Assembly: GCF_000696095.1 (NCBI RefSeq)
Contig: NZ_BAYX01000012.1
Location: forward strand, 62,001-126,000
DNA: 64,000 nucleotides
Reading direction: 5' to 3'
Source of the DNA: Rhizobium rhizogenes NBRC 13257
GTDB taxonomy: Bacteria > Pseudomonadota > Alphaproteobacteria > Rhizobiales > Rhizobiaceae
Shown: positions 8,909 through 17,438 of the stretch, in pieces
Layout of the letters: each line of letters starts with the position of its first letter
Numbering within the stretch: the first letter of the stretch is position 1
Program-made: the position numbers and the translations under genes
The notes under the pieces: generated by a model
What the model saw: the letters and a program-made list of their open reading frames with translations, nothing else
Database searches by the model: none
Told to the model about the DNA's origin: nothing

Positions 8909-9964
8909 ATGGAATACCGTCAGCTTGGCCGTTCAGGCCTCAAAATATCAACTGTCACAATGGGTACAATGACTTTCGGCGGCGTCGGCTGGGCCCGGAA
9001 GGTCGGCGACCTTGGTGTCCCCGAGGCTAAACGCCTCGTCGATCTTTGCGTGGATGCCGGAGTCAACCTGATCGACACGGCAGACGTCTATTCCGACGGC
9101 AAGTCCGAAGAGATCATCGGCGACATTCTGGGTGGTAAGCGCAAGGACGGCGTATTGATCGCGACCAAGGCGCGTTTCCCGATGGGCAAAGGGCCAAATG
9201 ATGCCGGCAACTCCCGCTATCATCTGATCGAGGCTTGCGAGGCGAGCCTGCGTCGCATGAAGACCGACGTCATCGATCTTTATCAGTTGCATGAATGGGA
9301 CGGACAAACGCCGTTAGAAGAAACTATGGAAGCGCTTGATACGCTCGTCCGTCATGGCAAGGTGCGCTACATCGGCTGCTCGAATTTCTCCGGCTGGCAC
9401 ATCATGAAAGCGCTCGGCGTCAGCGATCGGGAGAAACGTCAACGCTTCGTCAGCCAGCAGATTCACTACACGCTGGAAGCTCGTGATGCCGAATATGAGC
9501 TGCTTCCGGTGTCCGTAGATCAAGGTCTTGGGGTCCTTATCTGGAGCCCACTTGCAGGGGGCCTGCTCTCCGGTAAACATCAACGTAATCAGGCAGCACC
9601 GGAGGGTAGCCGCCAGTTCGCCGGCTGGAAGGAACCTCCGATCCGCGACGAAAACCGCCTCTGGAACATCGTTGATACCCTTGTTTCAATTGCCGACGGC
9701 CGTGGCGTTTCCGCAGCGCAGGTGGCACTCGCCTGGTTGATTGGTCGAAAGCCTGTCACCTCTGTCGTCATCGGAGGACGTACGGAAGCACAGTTCAAGG
9801 ATAATCTTGCAGCCGCGGATCTGAAGCTGAGCGCCGAAGAGCGAAAGCGGCTCGACGACGTTAGCGTTCCGCCGCTGCTCTATCCCTACTGGCACCAGCG
9901 CAATGAGGCGACCGACAGGCTTTGCGAAGCTGACTTAAATTTGCTCTCCTCATACTTGGCATAG
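8909..9964 (+). CDS. Aldo/keto reductase
   Basis: A 351-residue TIM-barrel oxidoreductase. The opening MEYRQLGRSGLKIS is typical, the catalytic aspartate and tyrosine lie in DTADVYSDG near residue 55, and the family stretches IGCSNFSGW and the NADPH-binding C-terminal region are present. A very strong ribosome site (AAAAGGAGGAG) precedes the ATG. It follows edd by 68 bases and probably belongs to the same operon, reducing or oxidising a sugar intermediate. It resembles general-stress/YajO-like reductases. The substrate is unknown. Confidence 0.87.
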   Translation: MEYRQLGRSGLKISTVTMGTMTFGGVGWARKVGDLGVPEAKRLVDLCVDAGVNLIDTADVYSDGKSEEIIGDILGGKRKDGVLIATKARFPMGKGPNDAGNSRYHLIEACEASLRRMKTDVIDLYQLHEWDGQTPLEETMEALDTLVRHGKVRYIGCSNFSGWHIMKALGVSDREKRQRFVSQQIHYTLEARDAEYELLPVSVDQGLGVLIWSPLAGGLLSGKHQRNQAAPEGSRQFAGWKEPPIRDENRLWNIVDTLVSIADGRGVSAAQVALAWLIGRKPVTSVVIGGRTEAQFKDNLAAADLKLSAEERKRLDDVSVPPLLYPYWHQRNEATDRLCEADLNLLSSYLA

Positions 9965-10194
9965 TTGACTCCTTGGTCGGCGCCGAGCGCGCCGACCTCC
10001 ACCAAGCCAGCAAATGCATTCGAGAGAAACCCATCGTTGTCGCGCGCCTTTGGAAGGAGACCTTGAACAGGCGGCGAGATCTACCGTCATTCGTATACCG
10101 GCCAGCAAGCTCCGACACCTGTTATCAGTACGATGCGTTGACAGGTTCAAACCTAGCCATCGATCCCTCCGCCAGACAGAAATGCGAGCGGCCA

Positions 10195-11244
10195 GTGAAA
10201 GATAACAGTTGTTGTTCTCCTCCCACGATCATCGACGTCGCTCGGTTGGCCGGTGTGTCACGAGCAACGGCAGCGCGCGTCCTTGGAAATTACGGATCGG
10301 CCGGCCCCGATGCTCGCAAGCTCGTTTTGGACGCCGCCGAACAGCTAGCCTATCGACCGAACCAACTTGCCCGTAGTATCGCGACTGGTCGCAGCAAGGC
10401 GATCGGCCTCGTTATTCCAGATACAGAGAGTTTTCATTTTGCCCGGGCAATTCGCGCCGTTACGGACATTGCCACCGAAAACGGCTTCGTTGTGTTTCTC
10501 GCCACGACAGACGAAGATATCAAACTCGAACGTGATGCAGTTCGCGCTCTGCTGGCCAAACGGGTCGATGGGATGATCGTTTCGCCAGCCTCGAGTATCG
10601 ACGTCGAGCACCTTGCCGGTGCAAGGGATATGGATTGCCCCATCGTTCTTCTGGATAGGCGAGTACCTCTTCTTAGCGCGGATACGTTTGCGGTGGACAA
10701 TTTTCGAGCCGCCAATCAGGCGGTGAAATCTCTCATTGAGAGAGGCCATCGACAGGTTGCTCTCGTGTCAAATGCTCCGTCTGACCCACAGCAGAAGGAC
10801 CTGATTTCATCGGTTAGCGAACGTATCGATGGGTACCGCGCAACGCTACACGATGCCGGAAACCAGATTGCCGGGAACCGGATTATTCGAGGAGGTCGGG
10901 GGACCAATAATCTCGCCCGTCTGGTACGCGCGTTATGCGACTCTCCAGACCGTCCTACGGCTTTTCTGGCGACGGACAGTTCGGTGGCCCTCGTCTTAAT
11001 CAGAGCGCTTCGCGAACTGAACCTGACAATACCAGAAGACGTCTCGCTTGTCTGCTTTGACGATGCCGATTGGACGGCAGCGATAGCGCCTCCTCTGAGT
11101 GTCATCTCGCTACCCATCAGGGAGCTTGCATCAGCTGCCACGGCAAATCTTATCGCGCGGATAAAGGGCGACTCTACGGGTCCTGCAAAGGAAACCTTGC
11201 TACCGGCGTCACTTATAGACCGCGGCTCGGTGAGAAGTGTTTAG
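10195..11244 (+). CDS. LacI-family transcriptional regulator
   Basis: A 349-residue regulator. The N-terminal LacI helix-turn-helix is clear (TIIDVARLAGVSRATAARVL, about residues 11-30), followed by the hinge helix region and a periplasmic-binding-protein-like sugar domain. The GTG at 10195 was chosen because it gives the normal family length; the frame is open upstream to 9973 but that part looks non-coding. It is transcribed in the same direction as the aldo/keto reductase gene after a 230-base gap, and converges on the importer operon ending at 11372. It probably senses a sugar or opine and controls one of the neighbouring operons. Which one is not shown by the sequence. Confidence 0.85.
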   Translation: MKDNSCCSPPTIIDVARLAGVSRATAARVLGNYGSAGPDARKLVLDAAEQLAYRPNQLARSIATGRSKAIGLVIPDTESFHFARAIRAVTDIATENGFVVFLATTDEDIKLERDAVRALLAKRVDGMIVSPASSIDVEHLAGARDMDCPIVLLDRRVPLLSADTFAVDNFRAANQAVKSLIERGHRQVALVSNAPSDPQQKDLISSVSERIDGYRATLHDAGNQIAGNRIIRGGRGTNNLARLVRALCDSPDRPTAFLATDSSVALVLIRALRELNLTIPEDVSLVCFDDADWTAAIAPPLSVISLPIRELASAATANLIARIKGDSTGPAKETLLPASLIDRGSVRSV

Positions 11245-11371
11245 AGGGAGACGATTGTCGAGCGAAGTGGGCGAGATGTCAGAAGCTATTTTTCCTCACG
11301 CCAGAGGCCGAGCATTTTTGTCGAAGGGACCGGCTGCCGAACGCGCTCGTCGCATCCGGCAGCCTGCAAGT

Positions 11372-12901
11372 TCACTCGATTTTCGTGTTTTCGATGCTAA
11401 GTCCGGACTGGAAGGTCAGAAAGCCAGGCATGTTTGTAAAACCGGTTACGCCCTTCTTGACGGCGTAGCTCTGTTCGCGCCACATGAAATAGACAAGCGG
11501 CGACAGTTCGAGCGCTCTATCGACAAAAGCATCGTAGATTTTCGCTCGTTCGGCCTTGTCGACAGTTGCCCTGCCCTTGTCGAGCAGTTCGTTGATCTGT
11601 GGATCGTTGAAATACGGGGAATTGTTGGTCCGGACGAGCTTGTCACCGCCGTAATAGTAGTTGCTCAACCAGTCCGCATCGGTAATTTCACCGAGGCTAC
11701 CGAGCACGGTGAAATCGTAATCAGCCGCCGTCGCCTTCGCCATGCGGCTTGCCCAATCGGGTAGATCGAGCTTTACCTTGATACCGATCTTGGCCAGCTC
11801 TGACTGAATGGCGATCGCCGTATTCTGGTGAAAACTGTATTGCGACGATGCAAGCAGTCGTGCCTCGAAGCCATTCGGATATCCGGCCTTGGCAAGCAGC
11901 GCCTTGGCCTTCTCGATGTCATGCGAGAAATAGTTCGCCTTGGCTTCGGAATAGCCCATGTAACCCTTTGGAATGGCAATCCCGTAGATCGGACTGCCCA
12001 GGCCGTTGAAGGCGGTATTGATGATGACGCTACGATCGACCGCATAGGCGATCGCCTGGCGAACTTCAGGCTTTGAGAACGGTTCAAACTTGGTATTGAA
12101 CTGCAGTCCCATGAATGGACCAGTGTTCCTCAAAAGCTCCGTATCAGGCCCTTTCTCGAGATCGGCGGCATCTTTCGCGGGCACGTAGTCGATGATGTCA
12201 ACGTCTCCGGATTTCAGGGCGTTCACCCGCGTGTTCTCGTCGCTGTAGAAGACATAATGAACCTCGTCGAGATCCGGCTTGCCCTTCTTGTAGTAGCCGG
12301 GGAACTTCTTGACGACGATTTCACGGCCGCGCGTCCAACTGACGAACTGGAAAGGGCCAGCGCCGATCGGCGAAGCGGTCGGGTTATCGGCATTCTTTGC
12401 CAGCCATGCCGCTGGCACAATGACGGATTCCGGTAGGGCGAGATAGTCGATGAGCGCAACCGACGGGCTCGAAAGGGTCAATTTGACGGTCTTTTCGTCC
12501 GGCGTTTCGATCTTAGATATGATCGAAAGTTCGTTGCGGAAGGCGCCCTTTCCTTTCGGGTCGAGAATTCTCTCCAGGGAGGCCTTCACATCCGCGGCAG
12601 TAACGGGCGAGCCATCATGGAATGTTGCCTGTCGTAGGTGGAAGGTGAACTCCTTCGCATCGGGGCTGACATCGAAGCTTTCGGCCAGTTCCGGTGAGAT
12701 TTTGCCATCGATACCATAGTTTACAAGCCCGCGATGGATCGCCAGCTTGACGGTACGGCCTGACGTGCCGGGCTGGACGACCGTATCGAGTGTCGACGGC
12801 TCTCCCGAAAGTCCGAAGTAAAGGGTGCCGCCTGCGAGCGCACTCGTGGCGGTCGGCCCCAGAAGGCTCACAGCGAGAGCCATTTGGAGAATTCTCTTCA
12901 T
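11372..12901 (-). CDS. Oligopeptide-type periplasmic binding protein (agropinic/mannopinic acid importer, set 1)
   Basis: A 509-residue SBP_bac_5 (OppA/DppA-type) protein with an N-terminal signal peptide (MKRILQMALAVSLL through ALA near residue 23). The family stretch PELAESFDVSPDAKEFTFHL lies around residues 70-90. It is the last gene of a four-gene importer operon read leftwards. On octopine Ti plasmids, AgaA and MoaA, which bind agropinic and mannopinic acids, belong to this cluster C family. Divergent genes here encode a lactam-opening enzyme and an amine oxidase, so one of those opines is the likely ligand. Which of the two importers serves which opine is not decided by the sequence. 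Confidence 0.85.
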   Translation of the reverse strand: MKRILQMALAVSLLGPTATSALAGGTLYFGLSGEPSTLDTVVQPGTSGRTVKLAIHRGLVNYGIDGKISPELAESFDVSPDAKEFTFHLRQATFHDGSPVTAADVKASLERILDPKGKGAFRNELSIISKIETPDEKTVKLTLSSPSVALIDYLALPESVIVPAAWLAKNADNPTASPIGAGPFQFVSWTRGREIVVKKFPGYYKKGKPDLDEVHYVFYSDENTRVNALKSGDVDIIDYVPAKDAADLEKGPDTELLRNTGPFMGLQFNTKFEPFSKPEVRQAIAYAVDRSVIINTAFNGLGSPIYGIAIPKGYMGYSEAKANYFSHDIEKAKALLAKAGYPNGFEARLLASSQYSFHQNTAIAIQSELAKIGIKVKLDLPDWASRMAKATAADYDFTVLGSLGEITDADWLSNYYYGGDKLVRTNNSPYFNDPQINELLDKGRATVDKAERAKIYDAFVDRALELSPLVYFMWREQSYAVKKGVTGFTNMPGFLTFQSGLSIENTKIE

Positions 12902-12927
12902 GTTGTTCCCTTTCTTTGTTGAAGGTG

Positions 12928-13755
12928 TCAGTTTTCACGGAGTCTCGGGTCGAGGTAATCGCGAAGCGCGTCCCCGAGGACGTTGATGGCGAGAACGGTG
13001 AGCGCGAGGCACACGGACGGCCAGACCACATACATCGGATTTTGGCTGAGATAGCCGCGCGCCGTGCCGATCATCTGTCCCCAGGATGGTTCGGGCGGCA
13101 CGATGCCGAGACCAAGAAAACTCAGTCCGGATTCCAGCAGGATCGCCGCCGCGATCGTCAACGTCGCCTGGACGACCAATGGCGACAGGATATTGGGGAG
13201 GATCGCCCGCAACACGACGCGAAGATAACGCGCGCCCATGGCATGTTCGGCTTCGACGAATTCCTGCCTGATCACCTGCAGGGTCGCCGATTGCGCGACG
13301 CGAGCAAATTGCGGGATGAAGATGATGCCTATGACCACACTGAGACTGACGACGCCGCTGCGCCAGAAACCGACGGCGAGCAGTGCAAGAAGGATCGCCG
13401 GGAAGCTCAACATGATATCGACGCCGCGCATCATGAAGAAGGCGAGAGCCGGCCGACTATAGGCGCCAACGATGCCGCAAGCTGTGCCGCCGATGGCAGC
13501 GATGATGGTCGAGACAACAGCCACCAGCATGGTCGGACGAATGCCGATGAGCAAACGCGACAGGATATCGCGTCCGAACTCATCGGTACCGAGCAGAAAT
13601 TGCGCCGAGCTCGGCTGGTTGACCGAGTTCTGGTTGATGGCGAGCGGATCATGTGGCGCAAGAAACGGCCCGGCCAGTGCGACCGCGAGGACCACTGTCA
13701 CGACGATCAGGCTGGCTGCGACGAGTGGTCGGCGTAAAAGGAAGGTCTTCTTCAT
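12928..13755 (-). CDS. ABC permease, DppC-like (importer set 1)
   Basis: A 275-residue membrane protein of the DppC/OppC family. It has a basic N terminus (MKKTFLLRRP), a first membrane span, then the hallmark NQPSSAQFLLGTDEFGRDIL, five more spans and an EAA loop (EFVEAEHAMGARYLRVV). The ATG at 13755 overlaps the end of the preceding permease by four bases. It works with the DppB-like partner, the double ATPase and the binding protein encoded next to it. Confidence 0.9.
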   Translation of the reverse strand: MKKTFLLRRPLVAASLIVVTVVLAVALAGPFLAPHDPLAINQNSVNQPSSAQFLLGTDEFGRDILSRLLIGIRPTMLVAVVSTIIAAIGGTACGIVGAYSRPALAFFMMRGVDIMLSFPAILLALLAVGFWRSGVVSLSVVIGIIFIPQFARVAQSATLQVIRQEFVEAEHAMGARYLRVVLRAILPNILSPLVVQATLTIAAAILLESGLSFLGLGIVPPEPSWGQMIGTARGYLSQNPMYVVWPSVCLALTVLAINVLGDALRDYLDPRLREN

Positions 13756-14723
13756 GCGCGTTTCCGGCGAATGCGTGGATCGAGCATGGTGTAGAGGATG
13801 TCGACGCACAGATTGATCAGGATGAACAATGCCGCGATGGTCAGGATACTACCCTGGACCAGGGGATAGTTGCGGTTCGAAACGGCCGTGACGAGTAGAG
13901 TGCTCAAGCCCGGCCAGTTGAAGAGGGCTTCGACCAGTACCGTGCCACCCATCAGGTTGCCGAGTTGCAGGCCGACGATCGTCACAATCGGGATCGCTGC
14001 GTTCCGAAGGACGTGAATCCAGATCACGCGCCGTTCGGGCATTCCCCTTGCCCGCAAAGATCGCACGAAATCACGGCCCAGGATCTCGAGCATCGACGAG
14101 CGCGTCATGCGAGCGATCGAAGCTGCTAGCCCGAGGCCGAGGGTGACAGCCGGCAAGGTCAGCTTCTGGAAATGCAGAAATGCGTTTCGGGAAATGTCGG
14201 TATAGCCGCTCGAAGGGAGCCATCCGAGCTTGAGGCTAAGAAGTAGGATCAGAAGCGAGCCGAGGATATAGACAGGAACCGAAATCCCAAGGGTCGAGAG
14301 CGACGTCAACAGACCGTCGAGAAAACGTCCGCGGCGTAGGGCCGCTGATATACCGACCGGCACGCCGATGATGGCGGCAAGGACGATAGCAGCGCTCGCA
14401 AGTTCGATAGTCTTGGGGAGGCTGGACGTCACGTATTCGACAACGGGAACGCCATCAAGGGAGTTCCCGAGATCGCCGGTTGCGGCATTGCCGAGCCACT
14501 TGAGATATTGCGCCAGGACGGGCTGGTCGAGACCGAGCTGATGACGCATGGCGGCGACCGTCTCCGGAGAGGGATTGCTCTCGGGTCCCAAGAGCAACAG
14601 CACCGGATCGCCGGGCATGATGTACATGATGGAGAAGACGAGGGTCGCAATGACCCAGAGCTGAACCAGTGCGGTAACAAGCCTCGATCCCAGTGTGATG
14701 ACAAATGTTGATAAGGTCTCCAT
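13752..14723 (-). CDS. ABC permease, DppB-like (importer set 1)
   Basis: A 323-residue DppB/OppB-type permease with an N-terminal membrane span, then a periplasmic segment (MPGDPVLLLLG and LGLDQPVLAQYLKWL) and five more spans. The EAA loop is DFVRSLRARGMPERRV near residue 210. The ATG at 14723 overlaps the ATPase stop (ATGA); a TTG one codon upstream also exists. It forms the channel with the DppC-like partner encoded downstream. Confidence 0.9.
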   Translation of the reverse strand: METLSTFVITLGSRLVTALVQLWVIATLVFSIMYIMPGDPVLLLLGPESNPSPETVAAMRHQLGLDQPVLAQYLKWLGNAATGDLGNSLDGVPVVEYVTSSLPKTIELASAAIVLAAIIGVPVGISAALRRGRFLDGLLTSLSTLGISVPVYILGSLLILLLSLKLGWLPSSGYTDISRNAFLHFQKLTLPAVTLGLGLAASIARMTRSSMLEILGRDFVRSLRARGMPERRVIWIHVLRNAAIPIVTIVGLQLGNLMGGTVLVEALFNWPGLSTLLVTAVSNRNYPLVQGSILTIAALFILINLCVDILYTMLDPRIRRKRA

Positions 14724-16432
14724 CAATGCGCCTCCAGAGCGGCTGGCCGGCCAGTGCCGATCTTGGGCACTGCGCTCAGGAGTGTGCGGGTATAGTCCTC
14801 TTTGGGATTGTCGAAGACCTCTGCAGCAGGGCCGATTTCGACAATCTTGCCCTTCTGCATCACTGCGATCGTATCGCTAACGTGGCGGACTACGGACATG
14901 TCATGCGAGATGAACAGGTAGGTGAGATCGAATTCGTCCTGCAGATCGTGCAGCAGGTTGAGAACTTGCGCCTGAACGGACACATCGAGCGCCGAGACGG
15001 CCTCGTCGCAAATGAGAAGCTTTGGGTTGAGAGCCAGAGCGCGAGCGATAACGATCCGCTGGCGTTGGCCGCCAGAAAACTCGTGTGGATAACGGCCCAT
15101 GGCATCTCGGGGCAAGCCGACCGCATCGAGGAGCCTGGCGACCGCCGCTTCGCGATCGCGTCCCCGCTGGTGGATGTCGATGGGCGCCGCGACAAGATCG
15201 GTGACCGTCTGTCGTGGATTGAGCGAGCCATAAGGGTTCTGGAACACGAGCGCAAAGTCGCGCCTGGCAGCACGTAACCGGTCGTGATCAAGGGAAACGA
15301 GATCGTGGCCCTCAAACTCGATGGCGCCACTGTCAGGCTGCATCAAGCGCATGACAAGGCGCGAGAGCGTCGATTTCCCACAACCGGACTCACCGACAAG
15401 CCCGACTGTCGACCGGGCCGGAATAACCAGACTGACATCGTCGACGGCACGAAAAGGCTTCGGCGCCGAAAGAGCAGTCTCGCGAAGCCAGTACGTTTTC
15501 GTCAGATTGCGAATTTCGAGGAGCGTTTCACCCTCAGGCTTTTTCGAAAGGCGCTCCTTCTGTGACGGCCGAACCTCGACTACGCTTGAGATCTGGCCAA
15601 GGTCATCCCTGCATATGACTGGAAGGCGGCTTTGTGGCGTGGAGGCCGATGGCATGGAGGCGATCAACGCCTTGGTGTAGGCGCTTCGCGGCGCCCTAAA
15701 CAGGTCGCCTGTGGAGGCCTGCTCCATCAGGTCACCACGATAGATGACAGCAACGCGGTCAGCGACCTCGTAGATAACACCGAGGTCATGCGTGATCAGC
15801 AGAATTGCTGCTCCGATTTCCCGATTGAGATCGCGTAGCAGGGTAAGAACCTGTTTTTGTACCGTAACATCGAGAGCCGTCGTCGGTTCGTCGGCGATGA
15901 TGACGTCGGGTTTGCAGGCGACCGCCATGGCGATCATAATGCGCTGGCATTGCCCGCCGGACAGTTCATGAGGGTAGGAGCGCATGCAGCGTGCCGGATC
16001 GGCGATCCCGACCTTTGCCAGAAGATCCCGCGCACGTTCGCCGGCCTGGCGGCGAGTTATCCGCTCGTGCAGCTGGATTGCCTCGACAATCTGGCTTCCA
16101 CAGGTAAACACCGGATCGAGCGACGCCATCGGATCCTGAAAAATCATTGAAATGCGTTTGCCGCGCAACTTACGCAAGACGTCGGGACGAGCTGTCAGCA
16201 GATCTTCGCCGGCAAACTCGACCCGTCCGCTCGTAACCGTGGCGTTGTGCGGCAGAAGACCCATCGCTGCCAGCGACAGGATAGTTTTTCCACTGCCACT
16301 CTCACCCACAAGGCCCAGAATTTCGCCTGATGTCAGTGCAAGTGAGACGCCGTTGACAACGGCCCGTAGGCCGCCATCCGTCCTAAAGGCGATGGAAAGA
16401 TTATCGATTCTTAGAATTTCCCTACCCGGCAT
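14723..16432 (-). CDS. Double ABC ATPase, DppD-DppF fusion (importer set 1)
   Basis: A 569-residue protein with two complete ATPase modules. The first has GESGSGKT near residue 45 and signature ELSGGQCQRIMIAMA. The second has GESGCGKST near residue 345 and signature EFSGGQRQRIVIARA. Each has a Walker B (IIADEPT; LICDEAVS). It joins into one chain the two ATPases that Dpp/Opp systems usually encode separately, as in GsiA. The start is uncertain: ATG 16432 gives a natural N terminus but lacks a near ribosome site, while GTG 16456 has AAAGGAGA almost touching it. It is the first gene of the leftward operon. Confidence 0.88.
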   Translation of the reverse strand: MPGREILRIDNLSIAFRTDGGLRAVVNGVSLALTSGEILGLVGESGSGKTILSLAAMGLLPHNATVTSGRVEFAGEDLLTARPDVLRKLRGKRISMIFQDPMASLDPVFTCGSQIVEAIQLHERITRRQAGERARDLLAKVGIADPARCMRSYPHELSGGQCQRIMIAMAVACKPDVIIADEPTTALDVTVQKQVLTLLRDLNREIGAAILLITHDLGVIYEVADRVAVIYRGDLMEQASTGDLFRAPRSAYTKALIASMPSASTPQSRLPVICRDDLGQISSVVEVRPSQKERLSKKPEGETLLEIRNLTKTYWLRETALSAPKPFRAVDDVSLVIPARSTVGLVGESGCGKSTLSRLVMRLMQPDSGAIEFEGHDLVSLDHDRLRAARRDFALVFQNPYGSLNPRQTVTDLVAAPIDIHQRGRDREAAVARLLDAVGLPRDAMGRYPHEFSGGQRQRIVIARALALNPKLLICDEAVSALDVSVQAQVLNLLHDLQDEFDLTYLFISHDMSVVRHVSDTIAVMQKGKIVEIGPAAEVFDNPKEDYTRTLLSAVPKIGTGRPAALEAH

Positions 16433-16456
16433 ACCGCGATCCGATCTGCGTTTCAC

Positions 16457-16707
16457 TCTCCTTTGTCGAAGAGTCCGTTCCCGTAGTCTTTTGAGCGCTT
16501 GTGCACGTATTTTGAGTGATTAAGCCATAAAACGCCAAACTTCGTCAAGTGGATGCTCGCATTTTGGCAATTGTCATTTCAATCGTGGGAGTTTTTGAAG
16601 CTTTTTTGGCGATTTCTACCACAATGCACTTGTCAGAAATGAAAAGCCCGCTTACCGTCAAGACAAACGAATTCTCGACCAGACGATGGCGCCCAGGAGA
16701 TTTGACA
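16457..16707. promoter_or_regulatory. Divergent promoter region between importer set 1 and the SDR-oxidase-hydantoinase operon
   Basis: The gap holds no convincing gene. The segment CATAAAACGCCAA (16527-16539) closely matches CATAAAACGTCAA (28960-28972) in the other divergent region of this catabolic block, differing at one base. Further TTTTGGC words occur at about 16561 and 16604. These are candidate operators for a shared regulator, perhaps the DeoR-type protein encoded at 29697. The ribosome site AGGAGA of the SDR gene lies at 16695-16700. Confidence 0.5.
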
Positions 16708-17418
16708 ATGACGGCACATAGCTCACGCGTAGTACTGATTTCTGGAGCAAGCCGCGGCATCGGGCTCGCAATCGCACGCGAACTCGCCGAGCATGGCTAT
16801 CGCTTAAGCCTCGGTGCTCGCGACGTCAAAATGCTGGAAACGCAGTTCGGTCCTGAAAACGACCGACTGCACTATGCGCATTTTGATGCCTATGAACCGG
16901 CAACTTCGGATCGATGGGTGGCGTCAGCAGCAGAGAAGTTTCAACGGATCGATGCTCTCGTAAACAATGCCGGCCTCGGCGAGCAGGTCTCCCTGATGGA
17001 CGACAACGACGAGGCGCTCGACCGGCTCTGGGCAGTTAACGTGAAGGCACCCTTGCGCCTCACCCGCCTCTGCATGCCCCACCTCGAGGCTACGGGTGCC
17101 GGGCGCATCGTCAACATAGCCTCGCTCTCGGGAAAGCGGGTCAGGAACGCCTTCGTCGGCTATAACATGACGAAGTTCGCCGTGATGGGCCTGACCCATA
17201 CGACGCGCCAGGTGGCGTGGGAAAAAGGCGTGCGTGCAACGGCGATCTGCCCGAGCTTCGTGCGCACCGAAATGAGTTCCTACACCAATAAGGTCACGCC
17301 CGATGAGATGATCCAACCGGAAACGCTGGCCTCACTCGTGCGCACCGCAATCGAACTGCCCAACAATGCTGCAATGGCGGAGATGCTGGTGAACTGCCGG
17401 CTCGAAGACACTCTCTAA
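16708..17418 (+). CDS. Short-chain dehydrogenase closely related to T-DNA Mas1 (MocC-like)
   Basis: A 236-residue SDR. The cofactor motif SGASRGIG is near residue 11, NNAG near 83, the serine region NIASLSG near 130, and the catalytic pair is in GYNMTK. By eye it matches the C-terminal half of Mas1 (34407-35699) at about 34 of 50 residues in the first block, and FVGYNMTK is shared exactly. MocC of octopine Ti plasmids is known as the Mas1-like enzyme that oxidises mannopine back to deoxyfructosyl-glutamine. This protein likely performs the equivalent oxidation on a mannityl opine. The ATG at 16708 has AGGAGA seven bases upstream; open frame upstream is leader. Confidence 0.88.
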   Translation: MTAHSSRVVLISGASRGIGLAIARELAEHGYRLSLGARDVKMLETQFGPENDRLHYAHFDAYEPATSDRWVASAAEKFQRIDALVNNAGLGEQVSLMDDNDEALDRLWAVNVKAPLRLTRLCMPHLEATGAGRIVNIASLSGKRVRNAFVGYNMTKFAVMGLTHTTRQVAWEKGVRATAICPSFVRTEMSSYTNKVTPDEMIQPETLASLVRTAIELPNNAAMAEMLVNCRLEDTL

Positions 17419-17438
17419 TAAAGCCAGTGAGATAAACC

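Noticed and set aside
9973..10194. Upstream extension of the LacI-type regulator
   Set aside because: The 74 extra residues have no family similarity, and GTG 10195 gives the normal length and domain start.
12790..13737. 315-codon plus-strand open frame
   Set aside because: It is antisense to the DppC-like permease and binding-protein genes and has the charged, repetitive composition of a shadow frame.
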